Shown: positions 42,388 through 49,009 of the stretch, piece after piece
Layout: the number at the start of each line of letters is the position of its first letter
Position numbering within the stretch: position 1 is the first letter of the stretch
DNA from: JANNOG01 sp031398915
GTDB taxonomy: Bacteria; Actinomycetota; Actinomycetes; Actinomycetales; JBBAYJ01
Assembly (NCBI GenBank): GCA_031398915.1
Contig: JANNOG010000088.1
Coordinates: forward strand, 32,053 to 96,052
DNA length: 64,000 nt
Direction: 5' to 3'
Program-made: the position numbers and the translations under genes
Notes under the pieces: generated by a model
What the model was told of the DNA's origin: nothing
Databases searched by the model: none
The model's input: the letters and a program-made list of their open reading frames with translations, nothing else

Positions 42388-43249
42388 CCCCGACGATCGA
42401 CCCTGGAGTCACCAGCCGAGCAGCATCGAGCTGGTTCGCCGTGGCGTCCGGGCTCGTCGACGGCGCCAGTCCGTGGTCACTGCGCTGGTCAGTACGACGC
42501 TCTTCGTCGTCCTGATCGGCCTGGCGGTCACTCAGGCTCCGGGTTGGGATCGCACCAGTCGCACCTTCTTCAGCGTGAGCGTGGCGGTCGACGTCCTGCC
42601 GGTCGTCCTGCAGGGTCTGTGGCTGAACATTCGCGTGCTGGCGATCGCCGCGATTCTGGTACCGACGATCGGCCTGGGCATCGCGTTGCTGCGGACCCTG
42701 CCCGGTCCGGTGTTCCTGCCCGTCAGGCTGTTCGCCATCGGCTACGTCGACGTCTTTCGAGGGCTGCCGTTGCTGTTGATGCTCTACCTGATCGGGTTCG
42801 GCATCCCGGCGCTGCGTTTCGAGGGCTTCGACCCCTCGGCGTTCTGGCTGGGCACGGCAGCGGTCACGATCACGTACTCGGCATACGTCGCCGAGGTGTT
42901 CCGCGCCGGCATCGAATCAGTTCATCCGTCGCAGCGCCTGGCCGCCCGTTCGCTCGGCCTCTCGTACCCACAGACGATGGGGCGAGTGGTGTTGCCGCAG
43001 GCAATCCGCAACGTCACCCCGGCACTCCTCAACGACCTGGTGGCACTACAGAAGGACGTAGGCCTCATTTCGATTCTCGGGTTGTACGACGCGATCCGTC
43101 GTGCCCAGATCGAGGTGGCGACGACGTTCAATTTCACCCCGTACGTGGTCGCCGGGCTGCTGTTCGTCCTGCTGTCGGTCCCGACCGGACGATTCGCCGA
43201 TGCCGTCAACCTCCGGGCCGCCAGACGACAACAGGCAGGCGTGGCGTGA
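42374..43249 (+). CDS. Polar amino-acid ABC transporter permease
   Basis: An approximately 291-residue HisM-type permease with five or more membrane helices, GLWLNIRVLAIAAIL at the domain start and the EAA-type loop AARSLGLSYPQTMGRVVLPQAI. The first standard start in frame is the GTG at 42473, but the 33 codons before it are clearly coding (SSIELVRRGVRARRRR resembles the N-terminus of relatives) and no ATG, GTG or TTG lies among them. I therefore propose a CTG start at 42374, with a weak GGCAGG ribosome-binding site 5 bases upstream. The stop overlaps the ATPase gene. Confidence 0.83.
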   Translation: MSSPDPDDRPWSHQPSSIELVRRGVRARRRRQSVVTALVSTTLFVVLIGLAVTQAPGWDRTSRTFFSVSVAVDVLPVVLQGLWLNIRVLAIAAILVPTIGLGIALLRTLPGPVFLPVRLFAIGYVDVFRGLPLLLMLYLIGFGIPALRFEGFDPSAFWLGTAAVTITYSAYVAEVFRAGIESVHPSQRLAARSLGLSYPQTMGRVVLPQAIRNVTPALLNDLVALQKDVGLISILGLYDAIRRAQIEVATTFNFTPYVVAGLLFVLLSVPTGRFADAVNLRAARRQQAGVA

Positions 43250-43992
43250 GCGACCTGTTGGAGGCCCGCCGGCTGGTCAAGGCCTATGGTGCGACGCCGG
43301 TGCTGCGGGGTGTCGACCTGTCGATCGCCGAAGGTGAGGTCGTGGCCCTCGTCGGGGCGTCCGGCTCGGGCAAGTCGACGCTGCTGCGGTGCCTGGCGCT
43401 GCTCGAGCCCGTCACGGACGGGCAGGTGTTCCTGGACGGTGAGGACATCACGGATCCGGATATCGACGCCGATCGGATCCGGGCCCGCTTCGGTGTGGTG
43501 TTCCAGTCGTTCAACCTGTTCCCTCACCTGACGGTGTTGCAGAACATCTGCCTGGCCCCGCGCCGGGTCCACCGCCGCGACAGGGTCGAGGTCCAGGCGC
43601 GGGCGATGGAACTGCTGGACCGAATCGGGTTGGCCGATCGGGCGGGGTCGTACCCCGACAGGCTGTCCGGCGGCCAGCAGCAGCGCGTGGCGATCGCCCG
43701 TGCCGTCGCCGTCGAGCCTCGGGTGCTGGTCCTCGACGAGGTCACCAGTGCGCTCGACCCGATGCTGGTCGCTGACGTCCTGGGGTTGGTCCGCGAACTG
43801 GCGACCCAGCGCCGCACGATCGTGATGGCGACACACGAGTTGGGATTCGCCCGGCAGGTCGCCGACCGGGTCTGCATGCTCGCCGCCGGCGTGATCATCG
43901 AGTCGGGCCCGCCGTCGCAGGTACTGGTGGACCCGGTGGACGCCCGGACCCGGGCGTTCCTCGGCAGGGTGGCTCAGTCCGGAAGGCTGTGA
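43246..43992 (+). CDS. Polar amino-acid ABC transporter ATP-binding protein
   Basis: A 248-residue ATPase with Walker A GASGSGKST, Q-loop FQSFNLFPHLT, signature LSGGQQQRVAIARA, Walker B VLVLDEVTSALDP and the switch His in MATHELGFA, all typical of GlnQ/HisP-type proteins. The GTG start overlaps the permease stop (GTGA). The 3' end runs 19 bases into the convergent diguanylate cyclase gene, so the two genes share their final codons on opposite strands. Confidence 0.95.
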   Translation: MSDLLEARRLVKAYGATPVLRGVDLSIAEGEVVALVGASGSGKSTLLRCLALLEPVTDGQVFLDGEDITDPDIDADRIRARFGVVFQSFNLFPHLTVLQNICLAPRRVHRRDRVEVQARAMELLDRIGLADRAGSYPDRLSGGQQQRVAIARAVAVEPRVLVLDEVTSALDPMLVADVLGLVRELATQRRTIVMATHELGFARQVADRVCMLAAGVIIESGPPSQVLVDPVDARTRAFLGRVAQSGRL

Positions 43993-45542
43993 CCGGCCAT
44001 GACGACCCGGTTCCGGCCGGCACCCTTGGCCAGGTACATCGCGGCATCAGCGGCCTGCAGCAGTTCTGCGGCGCTGTCGCCGGATCCGGGGAACTGGGCG
44101 ACACCCGCGCTGATGGTGGTGGAGACCACGCCACTCTCGACGGGGACTCCCACGCGTTCGCACCGCCGCCGCAGTTCTTCGGCGCGCATCTGCGCCTGGA
44201 CCGCTCCTGCCCCCGGCAGCAGAACGACGAATTCCTCGCCACCATAACGGGCGACGATGTCACCGGCGCGGGCGCCGAGGGTCAATCCCGTGGCAATGGC
44301 TTTCAACAGCTGGTCGCCCACCCCGTGGCCGAATTGATCGTTGACGCGCTTGAAATGGTCGATATCGATGAGGACCACGGACAAGCGTCCACCTTCGGTC
44401 GCGATCCGAGACATCGCGTCCTGCATCGCCGACCAGAGGTGTCGTCGGTTGAACAATCCGGTGAGTTCGTCGCGTATCGCCTGGTCGGCGAGTTCGCTGC
44501 GCAGTAGGTCGTTGATCCGTAGCTGCTCGGTCAGCCTCTCGTTCAGAGCGGCGAGCTCTCGGCGCTGGGCGTTGGCATCGGTGACGTCGCGGATCACCTG
44601 GACCCGTCCCAACAGGTATCCGCGCGAATCGGTGAGGCTCGTCCCGCGAATATCGAGGTCCACGGCGCGGGGATTCGACGCGAAGGTGTATTCGCCGTCG
44701 TCCAGGCCGCCGACGCCCCTCGCGAATCCGGTGTTGATCCGCGCGGAGATATCGGCTGCGGCGGGGTTGATGTCGAGGATCTGACCGTCGGGTCCCAGGA
44801 CCAGTACGCCGTCGCCGATCTGGTCCATGACCAGGCTTCTGGCGAGTGGCACCAAGCGCAGCATCCCCTGTCGGATCGCCGCCAGGAATACGACACCGGA
44901 CAGGGCGAAAGCGATAGGGGCGAGGTTCGCGCTCGAACCCGAGGCAAGCTGGGCGAGATTGACGATGTTGGCCACGATGGGAAATGTCGAACCGACGAGG
45001 ACAGCGGTTATCTGCCTGCGGTGCAATTGCGATCCGTTGTGGTGCGCCCTGATCAATGCCACCAGCGCCCACAGCAGCAGGACGTAGGTATAGGTGATGT
45101 GGATCCAGAACCACGGCCCGACCGTGCTGACCAGCAGTGACGGGTCCCGGATCAACGTCGTCGAGGTGATGAACCGGTGATGCCACGGATTGGTCGCCAC
45201 CACGATCGATATCAGGACCGGGTGGATCGCGAGGACCGACAACAATCGGCGCGAGGGCCGTTGCGCTGGATCAGCCAAGGTGAGGGCGAACAGCAGATAC
45301 CCACCGACCAGCACACACGCCCCCGGGTAGATGGCGAGGGCGAAGCCGGTCTGAATCGCCAGGCTGTCGAAGGAGCCACCCACGACCTCCATCAGCGACC
45401 ACTGCATCAAGCCCAGTTGTGTCACCGTCAGATAGACCGCGGCGATGCTCTCGCGGCGCCTGCGCCACGCCATGACTGCGACGGTTGCCGAGACGACGAG
45501 GGCCAGGAGGGGCAGCAGGACCAGGGGCTGCCACTGGAGCAT
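43974..45542 (-). CDS. Membrane diguanylate cyclase (7TM + PAS + GGDEF)
   Basis: A 522-residue signalling protein. The N-terminus has about seven hydrophobic helices of the histidine-kinase-N 7TM sensor type (residues 1-225). A PAS-like domain follows (DGVLVLGPDGQILDINPAAADIS), then a coiled coil and a C-terminal GGDEF domain (DELTGLFNRRHL, then YGGEEFVVLLPG). The active-site GGEEF is intact, and an RxxD inhibitory site (RAGD) lies at the usual distance upstream. It should make cyclic-di-GMP under feedback control. Its start overlaps the TetR stop (TGATG). Confidence 0.92.
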   Translation of the reverse strand: MLQWQPLVLLPLLALVVSATVAVMAWRRRRESIAAVYLTVTQLGLMQWSLMEVVGGSFDSLAIQTGFALAIYPGACVLVGGYLLFALTLADPAQRPSRRLLSVLAIHPVLISIVVATNPWHHRFITSTTLIRDPSLLVSTVGPWFWIHITYTYVLLLWALVALIRAHHNGSQLHRRQITAVLVGSTFPIVANIVNLAQLASGSSANLAPIAFALSGVVFLAAIRQGMLRLVPLARSLVMDQIGDGVLVLGPDGQILDINPAAADISARINTGFARGVGGLDDGEYTFASNPRAVDLDIRGTSLTDSRGYLLGRVQVIRDVTDANAQRRELAALNERLTEQLRINDLLRSELADQAIRDELTGLFNRRHLWSAMQDAMSRIATEGGRLSVVLIDIDHFKRVNDQFGHGVGDQLLKAIATGLTLGARAGDIVARYGGEEFVVLLPGAGAVQAQMRAEELRRRCERVGVPVESGVVSTTISAGVAQFPGSGDSAAELLQAADAAMYLAKGAGRNRVVMAGHSLPD

Positions 45543-46246
45543 CAGAAGCCGACCAACTCGACCATGCGGTCCAGCTCGATCTCGTAGACAGCCTCTGCGG
45601 CGCTCTCGCTGACGACGCGATGGCGATGACCGAACAGTTGCGAGCTGACGGACCCCAGGATGTAGGTCCAGGACATCATCCCGCGGATCAGCAGGTCATC
45701 GCTCACCTGTACGTGATCGGCAATGACCTCGCGCAGCTCAAGTGCGTCGTGCAATTCGGCCGGGACGTGACCCCGCGCGGGCGCGACACCGGCCTCGCTG
45801 GCGTCACTCAGGATGGCGGCCAGGGTGAGTGGCACGCGAATGGCCGGTCCGATGGTGTCCGGCGGGGCGACGTACCCCGGCACGGGTGAGCCGTAGATCA
45901 GCGCCCACTGTTGCGGCTCGGCCACTGCCCACAGTCGGGTCGAACGGCCGACGGCGCGGTATCGATCGCCGAAGCCCTGTCGATCCACCACGGCCTCGGC
46001 CGCCTCCACCGCGTCGGCGAGAGCGTTGTACGAATCGATGATCAGCTCGGTGAGCAGGGCCTCCCGGCTGGGCACGTAGCGATACACCGCAGACGAGACC
46101 ATGCCCACTTCCCGGGCGATAGCCCGCAGGCTCAACCCGGCCGGGCCCTCCTCCGCGAGGTGCCGACGTGCCGACGCGACGATCTCCTGCCGCATCTCGT
46201 GGCGGACCCGGGCCCGCAGGCCGGGTGCCGGATCGGTGGACGTCAT
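45542..46246 (-). CDS. TetR/AcrR-family transcriptional regulator
   Basis: A 234-residue regulator. The N-terminal helix-turn-helix is SLRAIAREVGMVSSAVYRYVPSREALL. The C-terminal part (AVAEPQQWALIYGSPVPGYVAPPD) matches the TetR C-terminal domain common in actinobacterial TetR proteins. The ATG at 46246 was chosen over a longer frame. It is divergent from the epimerase operon, and the 125-base gap holds a regular array of GAGAGC half-sites that should be its operator. It overlaps the diguanylate cyclase gene by one base and may be cotranscribed with it. Confidence 0.88.
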   Translation of the reverse strand: MTSTDPAPGLRARVRHEMRQEIVASARRHLAEEGPAGLSLRAIAREVGMVSSAVYRYVPSREALLTELIIDSYNALADAVEAAEAVVDRQGFGDRYRAVGRSTRLWAVAEPQQWALIYGSPVPGYVAPPDTIGPAIRVPLTLAAILSDASEAGVAPARGHVPAELHDALELREVIADHVQVSDDLLIRGMMSWTYILGSVSSQLFGHRHRVVSESAAEAVYEIELDRMVELVGF

Positions 46247-46267
46247 GCCGACAGTGAAGCACGAGGC

Positions 46268-46352
46268 GAGAGCACTGCACAGATTCGAGAGCACCGCTCT
46301 TGACGGACGATGTGTTGAGAGAGCAGTATTCCGAACTGAGAGCACCGCTCTC
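46268..46352. promoter_or_regulatory. Repeated TetR operator array
   Basis: Four GAGAGC half-sites start at 46268, 46287, 46319 and 46338, that is in two pairs with 19-base spacing inside each pair and 51 bases between pairs. In the second member of each pair the half-site continues as a palindrome: GAGAGC-ACC-GCTCTT (46287-46301) and GAGAGC-ACC-GCTCTC (46338-46352, perfect). The array lies between divergent start codons, the natural place for TetR autoregulation and control of the epimerase operon. Confidence 0.7.
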
Positions 46353-46371
46353 CCAACCCTGAGGAGCACAC

Positions 46372-47328
46372 ATGAGCACCAAGCATCTCGTCGTAGGGGC
46401 CGGTCCGGTCGGCACCGCCATCGCCACCCAGTTGGCCGAAGCCGGCCACGAAGTTCACCTCGCATCGCGCTCGGGCAGTGGACCGGCCGTTCCGGGGGCC
46501 ACCAGAGTCGCCGTCGACGCCGCGGATGCCCCGGCCCTCACGCGCCTGGCAACCGGGGCAGCCACCGTCTACAACGCGGTCAACCCGGTCGACTATCACA
46601 AGTGGCCCACCATCTGGCCGCCCATCGCCGCCGCCCTGCTGACCACGGCCGAGCGCAGTGGCGCCGTCCTGGCAACGGTCAGCAACCTGTACCCGTACGG
46701 TCGAGTGGACGGCCCGATGAGCGAGAACACCCCGCTGGTCCCCGCGGACATCAAGGGCGAGGTCCGCAAGCAGATGTGGTTGGACACGCTGGCCGCCCAC
46801 GAGGCCGGTCGAATTCGCGTCGTCGAGGTCCGTGGGAGCGACTACGTCGGGGCCCGGGCCATCTCGCACCTGTCGCGTGCGGCCACTGCCCTGGTCACCG
46901 GAAAGCGCGCGCAGTTGATCGGCAAGGCCGACCTGGCGCACTCGTGGACGTACACCGGTGACGTGGCCCGCCTGATAATCGCAGCCGCCGCCGACGAGAG
47001 CGCGCACGGCCGGGCGTGGCACGTGCCCTCGTCCGAACCGCGGAGCCAGCGCCAGGCACTGACCGACATGGCTGAGATCTCGGGCCTGCCGATGGTGGGG
47101 ATCTCCGAGGCCCCGACCGCCATTCTGCGCCTGATCGGCCTGTTCAACCCACCGATGAGGGCTGTTGCGGACAGTTCGTATCAGTTCAAGAGCCCGTTCG
47201 TCATCGACGACTCCGCTGCCCGGGCACAGTTCGACCAGACCCCCACGGCGTGGCGGGACGTCCTGGCCGAGACCGTGGCCTACGCCCGCGCCACTGCCAC
47301 CACCACCGCATCGGCCACTGCGCGATGA
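46372..47328 (+). CDS. NAD-dependent epimerase/dehydratase-like protein
   Basis: A 318-residue Rossmann-fold protein. The nucleotide-binding motif is VVGAGPVGTAIATQLAEAGHEVHLASR, with GxGxxG spacing slightly different from classical extended SDRs. A NLYPYGRVDGPM segment supplies the usual Tyr, but the YxxxK partner Lys is not obvious. The family is annotated NAD-dependent epimerase or SDR, and the substrate is unknown. It is first in a three-gene overlapping operon with two membrane proteins and is probably repressed by the divergent TetR regulator. Confidence 0.82.
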   Translation: MSTKHLVVGAGPVGTAIATQLAEAGHEVHLASRSGSGPAVPGATRVAVDAADAPALTRLATGAATVYNAVNPVDYHKWPTIWPPIAAALLTTAERSGAVLATVSNLYPYGRVDGPMSENTPLVPADIKGEVRKQMWLDTLAAHEAGRIRVVEVRGSDYVGARAISHLSRAATALVTGKRAQLIGKADLAHSWTYTGDVARLIIAAAADESAHGRAWHVPSSEPRSQRQALTDMAEISGLPMVGISEAPTAILRLIGLFNPPMRAVADSSYQFKSPFVIDDSAARAQFDQTPTAWRDVLAETVAYARATATTTASATAR

Positions 47329-48092
47329 GCGCCGCGCTGGGCCGCCGCCCGATCACCGGACTCCTCCTCGTGGCATCCGCCTTGCTGGCCGTCGCCGGGT
47401 ACATCGTGCTGGGCACCCAGTTCGACTGGCCCGCCATCCTGGACGAGCCCGGTGTCAACGCCCTGGACACCTATGTCGCGGCCGAGCAGGCGACCCGGGC
47501 AGGGTTCTACGTCATGGCCCTGTCCAGCCTGGTGCTCATTCCTGCCGCCTTCGCGCTCCAGGCGGCCACCACGCTCGACCACACGGCGGCCCGGATCATC
47601 ACCGCGTTCGGCGTCCTGGGGGCGTTCGCGCAGCTGCTCGGTTGGCTGCGCTGGCCGATCACCATGCCCGCCGTCGCCGACTCGTGGGTGGCCGCTCAAG
47701 GGGACCCCACGGCCGAGGCGGCAGTCGCGGCCTCGTACGACGTGCTCAACACCTACGCCGGCGGAGCGCTCGGCGAGCACCTCGGCTGGCTGTTGCAGGG
47801 CGTCTGGGCGGTCGGGGTGTTCGTCATCGGTCTGCGAGCCGTCGGCCTGCCTCGTTGGGTCAGTTGGATCGGTGTGGTGCTGGCCGCAGGATGGGCCGTC
47901 GCCGTCCCGGTCGGGACAGCGCTGGGTAACGGGCCGCTGGAGTTCTGGGGCCTCAACGTCTACACCGGCTGGTACGTGTGGTTGCTGGTCCTCGGCGTGG
48001 TCGTTGCGGTCCGCCGGGTGGGGCCGCCCGTCGCCGACTCGGCGTTCGTGCCCGCCTCGCCGCGAGCCAGCGTGCTGGGTGGCGTGTCATGA
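47325..48092 (+). CDS. Multispanning membrane protein of unknown function
   Basis: A 255-residue protein with about six or seven hydrophobic helices (for example GLLLVASALLAVAGYIVLG, GFYVMALSSLVLIPAAFAL and WVSWIGVVLAAGWAVAVPV). The overall pattern resembles DUF4386-type membrane proteins, but I cannot confirm that. It has ATGA overlaps with both neighbours, so it is translated together with the epimerase-like protein and the cupredoxin-domain protein. Confidence 0.72.
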   Translation: MSAALGRRPITGLLLVASALLAVAGYIVLGTQFDWPAILDEPGVNALDTYVAAEQATRAGFYVMALSSLVLIPAAFALQAATTLDHTAARIITAFGVLGAFAQLLGWLRWPITMPAVADSWVAAQGDPTAEAAVAASYDVLNTYAGGALGEHLGWLLQGVWAVGVFVIGLRAVGLPRWVSWIGVVLAAGWAVAVPVGTALGNGPLEFWGLNVYTGWYVWLLVLGVVVAVRRVGPPVADSAFVPASPRASVLGGVS

Positions 48093-48895
48093 CCTCCACC
48101 TCGGCTCCGTCGCAGTTGCGCACGCCGTCGCTCGACCCGGTGAGCCGCCTCGCCGGGTGGGCCGTACTGGCGGCAGCCCTCGTGGTCACCGCCTTCTTCC
48201 TGCTGGTCAGGGGTGAGCCGCGGCCCGGACTGGCCGCATCCGGAGCGGTCGTCGCGGTGGTCGGCGTCGCCATCCTCACCCGGGTGAGGTTCGCCGCCGT
48301 TCTCAGCGTCGCGTTGGGTCTGTTCATGGTGCTGTTCCCGGCGTTGCGCAAGTACTACGCATTCAGCCTGGAACGACCGGACGAGATCCTGGGCTTCGGC
48401 TTCACCGTCGTGGCGGTCGGGGTCGCAGCGGTACTGCTGGTGGCCGGCGCAGTCGCGACGATCGCCGCCGTGGCGCCCAGATCGATCCCCAGGGGTCGTG
48501 GTCCGTTACTGGGCACGGTCGTCCTGAGCGTGATCGTGGCCGCGGTGGGGCTGGCCGGATTCTCGGCCCTGTCGCAGCCCGATCAGCGAGGGGAGCTGAG
48601 CAGCGCTGATGTGGCGGCGCTGCCCGAGGTGGTGATGGACGACTTCCGGTACACCCCGGACCGGCTACGGGCCGTTTCGGGTAAGGAGCTGGTTCTGCGG
48701 CTCCGTAACGACGACGTCGAGAGCTACCGGTTCACCATCGACGAGCTCGATATCGACGTGATCGTCCCATCGGGTCGTGAGGCCGTCGTCCGGGTCACAC
48801 CGAACGAGCCGGGAGCCCTCACCTTCTATTCGTCGGAGGAGGGTGGTGAGCACCGCGACCTGGGAATGATCGGCACCATCGAGGTCGCCGGCTGA
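48089..48895 (+). CDS. Membrane protein with C-terminal cupredoxin-like domain
   Basis: A 268-residue protein with about five hydrophobic helices (residues 20-180) and an extracytoplasmic beta-sandwich domain (VVMDDFRYTPDRLRAVSGKE, then TPNEPGALTFYSSEEGGEHRDLGM). The domain resembles plastocyanin-like cupredoxins. The usual Cys-x3-H-x4-M copper loop reads with Ser/Glu in place of Cys, though a His and a Met remain, so type-1 copper binding is doubtful. It is the last gene of the TetR-controlled operon. Confidence 0.72.
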   Translation: MTSTSAPSQLRTPSLDPVSRLAGWAVLAAALVVTAFFLLVRGEPRPGLAASGAVVAVVGVAILTRVRFAAVLSVALGLFMVLFPALRKYYAFSLERPDEILGFGFTVVAVGVAAVLLVAGAVATIAAVAPRSIPRGRGPLLGTVVLSVIVAAVGLAGFSALSQPDQRGELSSADVAALPEVVMDDFRYTPDRLRAVSGKELVLRLRNDDVESYRFTIDELDIDVIVPSGREAVVRVTPNEPGALTFYSSEEGGEHRDLGMIGTIEVAG

Positions 48896-48916
48896 CGCGC
48901 GCCAGCATGCGCCACG

Positions 48917-48973
48917 GTTTGGCAGGGTTATCGGGCATCAGCACCCTCTCCATTCCCGACAGCCCTGCCAAAC
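48917..48973. terminator. Large hairpin between convergent genes
   Basis: Two 19-base arms (48917-48935, starting GTTTGGCAGGG, and 48955-48973, ending CCCTGCCAAAC) pair with two mismatches around a 19-base loop. It lies between the stop codons of two convergent operons, where a bidirectional terminator is expected. No T-run follows. The size and shape also fit a repeated extragenic palindrome. A small open frame through it (48907-49101) is not credible as a gene. Confidence 0.6.
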
Positions 48974-49009
48974 GGCCGCTCTTGAGGGCAGGGGCAGGGC
49001 AAGACCAGG

